From positions 248,001 through 312,000 of the forward strand of contig NZ_AQRA01000005.1 in assembly GCF_000626715.1 (NCBI RefSeq): 64,000 bases of DNA. Direction: 5' to 3'. Below, piece by piece: positions 1 through 8,990 of this stretch. Numbering within the stretch: the stretch's first letter is position 1; each line of letters opens with the position of its first letter. The position numbers and the translations under genes were made by a program. The notes beneath the pieces were generated by a model. It saw only the letters and a program-made list of their open reading frames with translations, did no database searches and was not told where the DNA came from. Source of the DNA: Aquimarina atlantica (GTDB taxonomy: Bacteria; Bacteroidota; Bacteroidia; Flavobacteriales; Flavobacteriaceae).

Positions 1-919
1 TCTGAAATATCTGAAATATCTTGTTGTGATATTTTTTAGAAATTCCTTTTCCATTGTCTTTAATCCCGAATTTCCAGAAATCGGGGATTTCTTCATATAT
101 CACGATAATCTCTCCTTTATCCTTATCTATTGCTTGTATCGCATTATTCATTAAATTCTGAAATATTTGCTTAATTCGCGATACATCTGCATATATAACA
201 GGAAGCTTGTTGTGTATACTAATGGTTATATGATCAGGAGGGTGTATGAGATGTGTAATATCTTCGATTAAGGTATTTACATCAATATCAGATTCTAAAT
301 TTCTTGATTTATCACTAATTATAGAATACTCTAAAATCCCACTAATTAGATTATCCATTTTTTCAATATTTTGATCTATTAAATCCAGGTTCTTTAGTAT
401 TGGCGCTTTAAGTTCTCCGTTAGCATCTTCTTTTATCCAGTTAATGAGCGTATTGATACTTCGCAATGGGGATTTTAAATCATGAGATACTACATGTGCA
501 TAGTCATTAAGTTCTTTATTACTTTTTTCTAAATCTTTGAGTAGTAATTCTCTTTGTTTCTCGATTTTTGAAATTTGAACCGCTTGCTCTTCTATCATTA
601 CGGCAAGTTCGATTCCCGAGAGTTCGTTTCCATTTTTACCTTCTTTCATATTTTTGAAAGTTATGGATTGTAGAATCCTGGTAGCATCCGTTAAACTGGC
701 AATCACCTTTTTTTGTTGTTCTGCTTCCTGCTGAAGCTTTTGATTGGCATCAAACAGTTCTTTAGAACTTATAGACATTGCCCTTTGTAACATCCCTAGT
801 TGATCTTCAAAATTGTGATAAGATTTATCAACCGCCCCAAGAAATTGCGCAATCTTATGAGATTCTGTATTCTCAATATTTAAATGCTTTTTGATTTGTC
901 TGGTCAATAATGAGTGCAT
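1..919 (-). CDS. Sensor histidine kinase, C-terminus cut by window edge
   Basis: Reading the minus strand from the ATG at 917-919 gives 306 codons that run off the window. Residues 1-130 are mostly charged helix with no PAS domain visible. The HisKA box (SHDLKSP) puts the phospho-acceptor His near residue 146. An N-box (QNLMNNA) and a G1 box (DNGKGI) follow, so the ATPase domain is present but incomplete. The gene begins 1 base after the stop of the FIST gene, so it is the fourth gene of the H-NOX operon. Its kinase core is visibly a paralogue of the kinase at 2063-3658: both carry YAH-V-SHDLKSPLRSIN and a similar helix after it. Inference: it is the partner kinase of the FIST protein, autophosphorylating under its control and feeding a shared regulator. 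Start choice is firm because of the 1-base spacing. Confidence 0.85.
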   Translation of the reverse strand, partial: MHSLLTRQIKKHLNIENTESHKIAQFLGAVDKSYHNFEDQLGMLQRAMSISSKELFDANQKLQQEAEQQKKVIASLTDATRILQSITFKNMKEGKNGNELSGIELAVMIEEQAVQISKIEKQRELLLKDLEKSNKELNDYAHVVSHDLKSPLRSINTLINWIKEDANGELKAPILKNLDLIDQNIEKMDNLISGILEYSIISDKSRNLESDIDVNTLIEDITHLIHPPDHITISIHNKLPVIYADVSRIKQIFQNLMNNAIQAIDKDKGEIIVIYEEIPDFWKFGIKDNGKGISKKYHNKIFQIFQ

Positions 920-920
920 A

Positions 921-2057
921 TTATTCACTAAATAAAGTTAAGGTCATTGTTTGATTGTGTAGTTCGCAGTTCGAGTTTTTTCCTTCAAAAGGAGAGAGTT
1001 CACCATAGGAATAAAAACCGGCTACAGTAGCCTGGGCGCCAATAGCCTCTATCACTTCTTCTACTTCTTCTTCTACACGTTGATCCATAACCAATTTTCT
1101 ACCAATACAGCTTACCAATACTGCTAATTCGGGTTTATGTTTTCTGTCTTTCATTCCTATTTCTGCAGCTTGCAGGGCTCCATCTACAATATTATCAATA
1201 TGTCCCATCATTAATTGAACAACAGCTCCCTCTGGGACATCTCCTGCCAGGGTCATCGTATTGCTTTTTTCATCGATAGATAAAATGGTTCTTACAATGG
1301 GTTCTTCTTTATCTTTGGATTTAACACTAAGTGGGTATAATAATGCAGATTGAGGGAGTTCTGCCGCTTTATCTCCTAGATATTTTTTATATAAGTCCAG
1401 AGCAGGTTGATGATCTAATTCATACAGTACATTTTGATCAGATTTTGTAATAATTCGTTCTGGCCCAAACGGAGTCCATCCTCCATACTGGGCATAACTA
1501 ATCTCTAGAGACTCACCATAAAAGGCAATTAAGATAACCTCTCCTTCTTTAGGATTCTCATTATATCCCGATATTGTTTTTTCAAATCGCGAATCATCCC
1601 CGCAGAGCCCTCCTGTAATGGCAATATCGTCGATCCTTGTTTCAAGACCTTCAATTAAGGCCGAACCATTTACAAAACTGCCTTCAGAAACAATAAAAAT
1701 ATGCTTTAAGCCTTCTTTGGGTACTTTTTGAATCAGTTTGTTTCCTAGTTGTATTGCATCTTTATTATTATCGATACTATTTTCTCGAAATATGGCATAG
1801 GTACTTTTTTCAAACTCTATAGCGGTTAATGTTATCGAATCATCAAGAACTCTACTCCCAATAATTTCACCGGCAGTAGAGCCGATAACAATTTCTCCAT
1901 CCGGGAATAGTTTTTTTACATCATTATAAACTTCGGGATTCTCTAATTCATATCGATTCCCGAAAACCAAAACTAAAGGGTTTTTTAGCTTTTTTTCTGT
2001 CGTTACAACAGCAGTCCAATCTTGATTTTTTTTCTTTTCGAATTGTTGAAATCTCAT
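921..2057 (-). CDS. FIST-domain (NosP-type) sensory protein
   Basis: A 378-residue cytoplasmic protein with FIST_N (about 30-220) and FIST_C (about 230-375). The C-terminal signature AGFYSYGELSPF followed by CELHNQT is typical of FIST_C. There is no signal peptide or membrane helix. FIST proteins are small-ligand sensors that act beside kinases. One branch, named NosP, binds haem and senses nitric oxide. The placement supports a NosP role: 5 bases after a PAS kinase, 1 base before a second kinase, and in an operon opened by an H-NOX gene. Haem binding itself cannot be seen from the sequence. Alternative: a FIST protein for another ligand such as an amino acid. Family assignment is sure, ligand is not. 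Confidence 0.88.
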   Translation of the reverse strand: MRFQQFEKKKNQDWTAVVTTEKKLKNPLVLVFGNRYELENPEVYNDVKKLFPDGEIVIGSTAGEIIGSRVLDDSITLTAIEFEKSTYAIFRENSIDNNKDAIQLGNKLIQKVPKEGLKHIFIVSEGSFVNGSALIEGLETRIDDIAITGGLCGDDSRFEKTISGYNENPKEGEVILIAFYGESLEISYAQYGGWTPFGPERIITKSDQNVLYELDHQPALDLYKKYLGDKAAELPQSALLYPLSVKSKDKEEPIVRTILSIDEKSNTMTLAGDVPEGAVVQLMMGHIDNIVDGALQAAEIGMKDRKHKPELAVLVSCIGRKLVMDQRVEEEVEEVIEAIGAQATVAGFYSYGELSPFEGKNSNCELHNQTMTLTLFSE

Positions 2058-2062
2058 AGGTC

Positions 2063-3658
2063 CTATTTTTTTAATGTGAAGTAAAATGTTGTGCCCTTAC
2101 CTAATTTACTTTCTAACCATATATCACCTTCGTACAGATCTATTATTTTTTTTACAATGGCAAGCCCTATTCCAGAAGAGTTTTCATTATCTCCTACAGA
2201 TTGAAACATCTTAAATATTTTTTCGTGATGTTCTTTTTTTATACCAACACCATTGTCCTTAATGCTAAAGAGGTGATGTGTTTTTTTGTCTTCATAATCA
2301 ATTTCTATTTTTCCGATTTCTTTATCGGTATAAATAACAGCATTACCAATTAGGTTCTGAAAAAGCTGTTGTATTCTGGTCGTATCACCATTGATTACAG
2401 GAAGTTTCTTTTTAATAGCAACTTTTATATGATCAGGAATCAGAATGATATTTTTTATGTCATCTATAAGTATATTAAGATCTATTTCTTTGGTTTGTAA
2501 GTTTTCTTTATTACTTACACTAGAATAGCTAAGAATATTATTGATAAGGGTTTCCATTTTTTCGAGTGTATTTTCGATCATGGTAAAATGGTGTACCCCG
2601 GTTTTATCAAGTGTATCAACATGGTCTTCTTTAATCCAGTTTACAAGGGCATTAATACTTCGTAATGGTGATTTTAGATCATGAGAAACGATATGAGCAT
2701 AATCCTTAAGTTCCTGATTTGTTTTCTCTAGGTTTTTTACTAATTGATCTCTTTGTTTTTCTACTTTTAATTGTTCTGTTATATCTTCTATAAATGCAAC
2801 CTGGTATTTAATATTTCCATCATGATCTCTTACTGCTGCGATATTGGTTTTGGCCCAAAATGAATAACCATTGTGTTTTATATATCTTTTGTTTACCGAA
2901 AAACTATCGATTATTCCTGTATTCATCTTTTCTAAATTTTCGGCTACAGCTTCATATTCGTCTTTTATAGAGATATCTTTAACTTCTTTTTTCAGGAGTT
3001 CTTCTGCGGTATACCCCAATAGATTTTGAAATGCCTTATTGGTTTGAACTATTTTACCAAATTGAGCAAGTACAATTCCTAAAGATGAGTTTTCGACAAT
3101 AACAGATAGTTGTTTTTTCTGTTCTTCGAATATTTGTTTCTGTTTAAGTTCTTCTGTAATGTCTGTTACAATACCCTGTGCCCCTATAGGAGTCTTGTTT
3201 TTATCATAAATAAGACTAGCATTGATATGAACGGTGCGTATTCCATTTTCTTTTGTATATACCCGGGCCTGGTAATCAGAAAAAGAACCTTTGGTAACCA
3301 ATTCCTGAAAAGAAGTCATGGCATATTTATAATCTTCTTTATAAATAAGTTTTACGACATTTAGTTTTTCTTCGGCGATATCATATCCAAATAAATTTCT
3401 AGCAGCATAGTTCATCTCCAGGACATTACCAAAAATGTCCATTCTAACGTAGGCATCTAATAAATTATCAAATACACCCTGTAGCTCAGATTCTTTTGTA
3501 CCTACCTGTTCTTCTAATTTTTCATTGGTTTCCTTTAATTCCTGAGTGATGAGATAAAGTTCCCGGGATTTATCCTCAAGAATTTTTTCTGCTTGTTTTC
3601 GAGCTAATTTTTCTCTTTGTATAGCTCTTTTTAGTATTTCGATGTCCTCACTACTCAT
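2063..3658 (-). CDS. PAS-PAS sensor histidine kinase, H-NOX partner
   Basis: 531 residues without membrane segments, so a soluble kinase. Order: coiled coil (1-60), PAS 1 (about 60-170), PAS 2 (about 185-297), a coiled linker, HisKA with the SHDLKSP box (His326), then HATPase with an N-box near 433-440, DNGVGI at 468-473 and GIGLAIVKK near 496. All catalytic boxes are intact. The ATG at 3658 overlaps the end of the H-NOX gene by 8 bases, which implies translational coupling. Soluble kinases next to H-NOX genes are known to be inhibited by NO-bound H-NOX, and that role is inferred here from position. No receiver domain is fused, so phosphate probably passes to a separate regulator such as the one at 4460-4867. 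Confidence 0.9.
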   Translation of the reverse strand: MSSEDIEILKRAIQREKLARKQAEKILEDKSRELYLITQELKETNEKLEEQVGTKESELQGVFDNLLDAYVRMDIFGNVLEMNYAARNLFGYDIAEEKLNVVKLIYKEDYKYAMTSFQELVTKGSFSDYQARVYTKENGIRTVHINASLIYDKNKTPIGAQGIVTDITEELKQKQIFEEQKKQLSVIVENSSLGIVLAQFGKIVQTNKAFQNLLGYTAEELLKKEVKDISIKDEYEAVAENLEKMNTGIIDSFSVNKRYIKHNGYSFWAKTNIAAVRDHDGNIKYQVAFIEDITEQLKVEKQRDQLVKNLEKTNQELKDYAHIVSHDLKSPLRSINALVNWIKEDHVDTLDKTGVHHFTMIENTLEKMETLINNILSYSSVSNKENLQTKEIDLNILIDDIKNIILIPDHIKVAIKKKLPVINGDTTRIQQLFQNLIGNAVIYTDKEIGKIEIDYEDKKTHHLFSIKDNGVGIKKEHHEKIFKMFQSVGDNENSSGIGLAIVKKIIDLYEGDIWLESKLGKGTTFYFTLKK

Positions 3659-4196
3659 TTGTTTTCACGATACTAAATTTTACTTCCGTTCCATCCGATG
3701 TGAGTTTTTCTAGAGTGATTTTGGCTGTAGCATCAAAATGCTCAAAAGTTTTACGCATTAATCCAAGTCCGAAACTATACATAGCTCTACTGGATTTATA
3801 AATCATCACCAGTTTAGTAGCTGTTTTCTCTTGTATTTCAAAAGTAGGAAGTTCTGCATCGGGGTATATTTTACGAACTTCGACATGAATATGATTTTCG
3901 ATAGAAGATAGCATTTCTATGGGATCATTGTACTTGTTAATTAAATCGGGATAGCTACTAGCTAAAACAGAAAAAAAATGTTCGGCATATGTAAGAAGAA
4001 GGTCGTCGATACTTAGTTTTGTATGTTCACTAAGATGCTTTAACAATCCCAGCATTTCAGAAAAATCATAGGTGCCTATAGCAGTGTATGCTCCTTGAGA
4101 GGGTAGATTAGACTGTTGAATAATTTTATCAACCACTGCTAATCCAAATTTATCTTCGACTAATTCTAAAAATTCTGTAAATACTATTCCTTTCAT
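3651..4196 (-). CDS. H-NOX (haem nitric oxide/oxygen binding) protein
   Basis: 181 residues, the usual length of a stand-alone bacterial H-NOX. His104, in IHVEVRKIYPD, sits where the axial haem ligand lies in this family (His105 of soluble guanylate cyclase beta1). The haem-propionate-binding YxSxR motif is present as YKSSR (Tyr133, Ser135, Arg137). The protein is soluble and binds haem b; in bacteria it senses NO and controls an adjacent kinase. It is the first gene of a four-gene operon (H-NOX, kinase, FIST, kinase) with an 8-base overlap into the kinase. A candidate promoter lies 38 bases upstream. Assignment is firm. Whether it also binds oxygen cannot be judged without aligning the distal pocket. 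Confidence 0.93.
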   Translation of the reverse strand: MKGIVFTEFLELVEDKFGLAVVDKIIQQSNLPSQGAYTAIGTYDFSEMLGLLKHLSEHTKLSIDDLLLTYAEHFFSVLASSYPDLINKYNDPIEMLSSIENHIHVEVRKIYPDAELPTFEIQEKTATKLVMIYKSSRAMYSFGLGLMRKTFEHFDATAKITLEKLTSDGTEVKFSIVKTNE

Positions 4197-4233
4197 TCTT
4201 TTAAAAACTTTTTGGTTAGATGTTTTTATACCT

Positions 4234-4241
4234 CAAAAATA
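4234..4241 (-). promoter_or_regulatory. Candidate -7 box for the H-NOX operon
   Basis: On the minus strand the bases read TATTTTTG, an exact TAnnTTTG box of the kind used by the Bacteroidota housekeeping sigma factor. It lies 38 bases before the H-NOX ATG. No clear TTG -33 element is visible at the usual spacing, so confidence is moderate. Confidence 0.4.
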
Positions 4242-4459
4242 CTGTTGCGTTATAGCTTTGAGTGATTTTGTGTGATCTTGAAAGAAAACGATATAGGGGT
4301 AACTCTCAGTGTTTTGAGTTGTAACTAGTTTAACTCAAACTGATGTTTTCTTCTGGGGGTATAAAAACGGATAAGAACTCCTATAGTGACAATATATTTA
4401 CATTAAAAAAGTATCTATTTCATATCCATATTATTTTTTGAGGTTTATAAAGATAACCG

Positions 4460-4867
4460 TTATGCTTTTAAAAGTTCATTAACACTCCAGTATTCGATTA
4501 AACATTTTATTTTATGCGTGTATTCTTCATACTTTAGAGGTTTTACAATATAACCAGCAGCTCCAATTTCATAAGCTTCTTTAAGATCTTGATGATTATT
4601 AGATGTACTTAAAATGATCACCGGTATATATTGTAATGATGTATCTGCTTTTAACTCTTTTAAAAACTCTAAACCGTTCATCTTAGGCATGTTTAGATCA
4701 AGGAAAATAATATCGGGTTGTTGATCCTTTTGCGCTAAAACATCTAAAGCTTCTTCACCATTTTTGGCCTCTATAATTTTGTGAGGATAGTCATTTTTAT
4801 CCAAAACTCTGGCAAATTTTAGCCGTTCTATTTCATCATCATCTATTAATAAAAAAGTCAAACTCAT
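4460..4867 (-). CDS. Single-domain response regulator (CheY/Rcp1-like)
   Basis: 135 residues forming one receiver domain and no output domain. The acidic pocket (IDDDE near residue 8), the phospho-acceptor Asp in IIFLDLNMPKMNG (about residue 57), the switch Ser/Thr in IILSTS and the Lys in VKPL are all present. The C-terminus ends shortly after helix 5. It is transcribed in the same direction as the H-NOX operon but ends 263 bases before it, so it may have its own promoter. Inference: it is a likely phosphate acceptor for one or both nearby soluble kinases, acting by protein-protein contact because it carries no DNA-binding domain. Confidence 0.9.
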   Translation of the reverse strand: MSLTFLLIDDDEIERLKFARVLDKNDYPHKIIEAKNGEEALDVLAQKDQQPDIIFLDLNMPKMNGLEFLKELKADTSLQYIPVIILSTSNNHQDLKEAYEIGAAGYIVKPLKYEEYTHKIKCLIEYWSVNELLKA

Positions 4868-5154
4868 CTTTTCAGTGTTTTAAGTTAGGTTAAAAAATGT
4901 TCTTTAACAACACTAAAGGTCTCCTTTTTAGGGATAATTTTATTACTACTTTCGTTGAAATGTATTTTTAGTGTAGACGAATGGTAATTTTTTATAGATA
5001 AATGGGAATTGAAAAAATAGCAATACTGAAGAGTAAAAATGTATCTTTTACAGATAAAAGCAATACTCTGGATACGTTCATTAGTCACTTCTGAAAATAT
5101 AGTTGTATCATTACAAAACAATTAAAAAGTTAATCCTTCATTTTAGTATAAATA

Positions 5155-6894
5155 ATGCAAGACAACCCTCGAGAAACAACAGATCTAAAATTACAAGTTG
5201 AAAATGAAATTGATACCATTATTGTTGGTTCTGGAGTAGGGGGGCTTGCTTCTGCAATTTGTTTGGCTCGTAGTGGCCAACGGGTATTAGTTCTCGAACA
5301 ACATGATGTACCCGGGGGGTGGTGCCATAGTTTTTACCTAAATGGATATCGGTTTACACCTGGAGTGCATTATGTAGGATTGTTGGATAAGGGACAATCG
5401 ACAAGCGAGCTTTATGAAGGACTGGAGATTGCAAATGATCTCGCTTTTTTTAGGATGAATACAAAGGCATACGAGCATTGCTGGATTGGGGATGAACGTT
5501 TTGATTTTCCTGCCAATTTTGATGAATTATGCGACTCGTTATCACAACGTTTTCCCGAAGAAAAGAAGGATATTAAAAAATACCTCACTATGGTTCGTAC
5601 AGTGAGTCGACAAATACAATTAATCCCCAAAATAAAAGGCTTTTGGGATCATGTTACGATTCCTTTTCGAACAAAATATATGGGTAAATATGCATTATTT
5701 AGCCTAAAAAGAGTGATCGGTTGGTATCTTAAAAACCCATTGCTCAAAACGATACTCAATATACAATATGGAGATCATGGATTACCACCAGGTAAAGCAA
5801 GTTTTCCTTTGCATTGTGCAGTAATGGATCATTATTTTGACGGTGGTTTTTATCCCATGGGTGGAGGAGGAGCCATAGTAAAGGCAATGACTAATGCGAT
5901 CAAGAAACATGGTAGTGAAGTACGTACCGGGCAAAGTGTAAAACGTATTTTATTAGAAGGAGAAAAGAAAAAACGAGCTATTGGAGTCGAACTCGAAAGT
6001 GGAGAGCGAATTTTTGCCAAAAGGATCATCTCTAATGCAGATCCGGGAAAAACTTATTTAGAAATGGTAGGCCGGGAGAATATAAGTCGCAGATTATTAA
6101 AGAAACTTAATAAAACGAAATATTCGTGTACATCATTGATGCTGTTTTTGACAGTAGATATGGACCTTCGAAAAGCAGGACTGGATTCTGGTAATATTTG
6201 GATGATGCCCAAAAATGCAGATATGGATGAGCAGTTTGCAGAAATGCAAAGAGTAGATATCGAAGAAGGCGAAGAATTTGCAGGCCTTTTTATAAGCTGT
6301 ACAACGCTTAAAGATCCTATAAGTTATGATGGTCGATATCATACCATTGAAGTGATTACCTATATTAATTATAAAGCTTTTGAACGATTCGAAAATGAGA
6401 ATAAAGAACGCTCTCAAGAATATCTGCAGTTCAAAGAAAAACTGACTCAAAAGTTTATGAATAGCCTGGAAAAAGTGGCTCCCGGGATTAGTGATCGCGT
6501 GGTACAAAAAGAACTGGGAACCCCAATAACCAATCAGTATTATATAAATTCTACTAATGGTTGTGTATATGGTACCGAAAAAAGTTTGCGTCATATTGGC
6601 CCATTGGCGTATAAACCAAAAAGTGAGATCGAAAATTTATACCTCTGTGGTGCCAGTATTGCATCTCACGGAGTAGCAGGAGCAAGTTATTCTGGAGTTC
6701 AAACAGCGGCGATAATTCTTAAATGTAGACAAGATGATCTTATTCAACCAGATGCAGATCTAAACCAGGATGTTCGTATTTATGATGCCGAAGATCCTTC
6801 TGATTATCCAGATTGGATGCTACGCAAAATAGAAGTTAAAAAGGCACGTTTGGCTACCGATGATAATAGATTTTCTTCTCTGAGAGAAAAGTAA
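5155..6894 (+). CDS. CrtI/RetSat-like FAD-dependent oxidoreductase
   Basis: 579 residues. The N-terminal dinucleotide-binding motif VGSGVGGLASA (about residues 24-34) is followed by EQHDVPGG, as in phytoene desaturase and retinol saturase relatives. The C-terminal FAD contact LYLCGASIASHG is near residue 498, and about 60 charged residues extend beyond it. No signal peptide. The family desaturates or saturates polyenes and related lipids, and the substrate here is unknown. It is a distant paralogue of the oxidoreductase inside the pigment cluster (12007-13545) but lies outside that operon, on the other strand and beyond an unrelated gene. A role in pigment or carotenoid modification is a guess. 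The ATG at 5155 is the first in frame before the nucleotide-binding motif. Confidence 0.8.
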   Translation: MQDNPRETTDLKLQVENEIDTIIVGSGVGGLASAICLARSGQRVLVLEQHDVPGGWCHSFYLNGYRFTPGVHYVGLLDKGQSTSELYEGLEIANDLAFFRMNTKAYEHCWIGDERFDFPANFDELCDSLSQRFPEEKKDIKKYLTMVRTVSRQIQLIPKIKGFWDHVTIPFRTKYMGKYALFSLKRVIGWYLKNPLLKTILNIQYGDHGLPPGKASFPLHCAVMDHYFDGGFYPMGGGGAIVKAMTNAIKKHGSEVRTGQSVKRILLEGEKKKRAIGVELESGERIFAKRIISNADPGKTYLEMVGRENISRRLLKKLNKTKYSCTSLMLFLTVDMDLRKAGLDSGNIWMMPKNADMDEQFAEMQRVDIEEGEEFAGLFISCTTLKDPISYDGRYHTIEVITYINYKAFERFENENKERSQEYLQFKEKLTQKFMNSLEKVAPGISDRVVQKELGTPITNQYYINSTNGCVYGTEKSLRHIGPLAYKPKSEIENLYLCGASIASHGVAGASYSGVQTAAIILKCRQDDLIQPDADLNQDVRIYDAEDPSDYPDWMLRKIEVKKARLATDDNRFSSLREK

Positions 6895-6910
6895 TCTTCA
6901 CTAGAGATAC

Positions 6911-6960
6911 ATTAACGTTATCCCAATTAAGTTATAGAGCTTAATCGGGATAATGCTAAT
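6911..6960. terminator. Bidirectional terminator between convergent genes
   Basis: Two 21-base arms (6911-6931 and 6940-6960) form a hairpin with two A-C mismatches and one G-T pair, around an 8-base loop. It lies in the 86-base gap between the convergent genes ending at 6894 and 6981. T-rich sequence follows on the + strand (6966-6982). A shared terminator is the simplest reading. Confidence 0.75.
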
Positions 6961-6980
6961 AGTCAATTCTCCTTATTTTT

Positions 6981-8744
6981 TTACTTGTTATTATAAGGAA
7001 TATAATTTTCCCAATACCATGGTGTATATGTATCTGCAATTGATATTTCTAATAATTCTTTAAAGATACTTTCTCCATTATCACTATTAGTCATTATCAT
7101 AATACCTTTTTGAGCTTCTGGAAATATAATTGAATAATGCTGAAACCCATTGCCATGACATTCTTTAAATGCTCCAAAACCATATGGAGTTTTTAAAACA
7201 CCCCAGCCTAATCCATAACTTAACTCAATAGCATCATTTTGTGTAGAATCTTTTAGAGCAAGTGGTCCAAATTGTTTGATAGAACGAATTCTAAATTGTG
7301 GTTTAAACAGCTCGTTCCAAGAGTTTTGTGTGATAATTTTGTTTTGCAATACAGCTTTAAGAAATTTTGAATAATCTTCTGGAGTAGTTTCTAATGTACT
7401 ACCGCCTCTCGGCTCATTGTCTATATCTTTTTTAAAACGCTCACCTGTGATAGTATGACCATATGCAAAATTGTCTTCGAATGATGGTGACCATTGATAA
7501 CTGGAGTGATCCATGTTTAATGGTTTAAAAATTATTTCCTGTGCTAATTCTTCCAGATTCTTCCCCATTATTTTTTCTAAAACGACTTGCAGGTAAATAA
7601 ATCCTTCTCCAGAATAACTATATCTGGTTCCTGGTTCTAGGTTTACACGAAGTTGATGATCTGATTCCATCCATCTAGAATTTGCAAAACCTGTAGTGTG
7701 CGTCAAACACATACGAGCTGTTATTTTGTGATATAAACTATCGTTTTTTAAGGCAGAAAAATCATCGTGCCAACGTGTAAGAGGTTTGTATTCGTATATT
7801 TTTTTTGGTAAATAAGATTCTAAAGCCGTGTCGAGATCAATAATACCGTCTTCTACCAATTTCATGACGAGTACACCAAAAACTGCTTTACTAAAAGAGC
7901 CTCCGTAGATATTAGTAACACCATTTAGAAGTAATTTTTTTTCATAATCTTTATACCCCAAAACCTTCTTATAGGCAACTTCATTGTTATTAAAAATAGT
8001 AACTGCAATCCCAGGGATATTTGCATTTTTGATAAGTCGATTAATTTGAATTGTTAGCGAGTCTTTAGCTATTTCAGTTCCGTCTAATCGTACAATATTT
8101 TGCGCTCTCGCTTTAGTGCAACTTGCAAAACACATCAAGCTTATCAATAGTACAACTATCATTTTTTTAGATTCAGCTTTTTTGATACTGTTTAGAAACG
8201 GAAATGATAATGGATAATAACATTTTTGCGAATTCACAACTCTTATTATATTAAATAACATACAAATAGTACTAAATGGGATTACAGATATAAAAAAGAA
8301 AAACCCCCATTTTTCGACAATTAAAAGAGCTATCAATGAGAGTATGTATAGTATACTCATTGTTATCTGAAAATTAATGATTTTAATACCGTGACGGTTG
8401 TATAGCTCGTTATCTTCTCGCTTATGAATCCAAATGAATAAAGGAAAAAGTATATTCGCAAGTGGTATTATAAAGCCTAAAATAGGAGTGCCGTGTAATA
8501 AGATGAGCCATTTTTTCTGTATTGTCTCTTCCTTTGGGTTTTCTAATATCAATAACTCGTTCACTTCAATGTCTAATGCAGCAGCTAATAATTTTACAGT
8601 TTGAAGATGCGGAGTTACCTCTCCTTTTTCTATACGCTGAATAGTACGAATGGTAACTTGTGTTTTTTCTGATAATTCTTCTTGAGTATATCCTTTTAAT
8701 TTTCGCTGATACACCAAGTTTTTTGCAATTGATTGAGTTTCCAT
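6981..8744 (-). CDS. XRE regulator - membrane domain - serine hydrolase fusion
   Basis: An in-frame ATG exists at 8801, but the promoter-like box at 8765-8772 and the usual XRE N-terminus favour the ATG at 8744 (587 residues; numbering below is from 8801). Order: XRE helix-turn-helix (about 25-85), a DUF4870-like membrane region with hydrophobic stretches at about 98-125, 140-162 and 167-190, then a lipoprotein-like signal (LLISLMCFASC, Cys228), then a class C beta-lactamase-type hydrolase. The hydrolase keeps SxxK (SFSK, Ser302), YSYSG (Tyr394) and HGNG near the C-terminus. An internal Met214 could start a separate lipoprotein hydrolase. The gene is bounded by a bidirectional terminator downstream. 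Substrate is unknown; relatives are peptidases and esterases. The continuous frame is observed; whether one polypeptide is made is not. Confidence 0.8.
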   Translation of the reverse strand: METQSIAKNLVYQRKLKGYTQEELSEKTQVTIRTIQRIEKGEVTPHLQTVKLLAAALDIEVNELLILENPKEETIQKKWLILLHGTPILGFIIPLANILFPLFIWIHKREDNELYNRHGIKIINFQITMSILYILSLIALLIVEKWGFFFFISVIPFSTICMLFNIIRVVNSQKCYYPLSFPFLNSIKKAESKKMIVVLLISLMCFASCTKARAQNIVRLDGTEIAKDSLTIQINRLIKNANIPGIAVTIFNNNEVAYKKVLGYKDYEKKLLLNGVTNIYGGSFSKAVFGVLVMKLVEDGIIDLDTALESYLPKKIYEYKPLTRWHDDFSALKNDSLYHKITARMCLTHTTGFANSRWMESDHQLRVNLEPGTRYSYSGEGFIYLQVVLEKIMGKNLEELAQEIIFKPLNMDHSSYQWSPSFEDNFAYGHTITGERFKKDIDNEPRGGSTLETTPEDYSKFLKAVLQNKIITQNSWNELFKPQFRIRSIKQFGPLALKDSTQNDAIELSYGLGWGVLKTPYGFGAFKECHGNGFQHYSIIFPEAQKGIMIMTNSDNGESIFKELLEISIADTYTPWYWENYIPYNNK

Positions 8745-8764
8745 AATCATATTTTTGTTTGATA

Positions 8765-8772
8765 CAAAGCTA
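8765..8772 (-). promoter_or_regulatory. Candidate -7 box inside the longest ORF of the XRE fusion
   Basis: The minus strand reads TAGCTTTG, an exact TAnnTTTG match, 21 bases before the ATG at 8744 and downstream of the ATG at 8801. If real, it excludes the longer start. No convincing -33 TTG was found. Confidence 0.4.
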
Positions 8773-8990
8773 TAGAGAGTCTCTTGTTTTTGTAACGACA
8801 TTTAGATGTCACCTATCTGTCATTTTTATATGAGGAATCAAAACATAACACTTAACTGCATTCTTATGATTTCATACAAGGTATGTGTAGTCATTACCAC
8901 TACAAGTATCTTTTTGTTTACCGAAGGTAACTAAAATCAATATAGAGATTGTAAAATCTTATATGAGTACTATTTAAATCAGAAAAGGTG

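Noticed and set aside
4885..5121. 78-residue minus-strand ORF between the regulator and the FAD oxidoreductase
   Set aside because: Low-complexity AT-rich composition, no motif, no promoter or coupling to a neighbour; it overlaps the regulatory region of the divergent + strand gene. Treated as chance.
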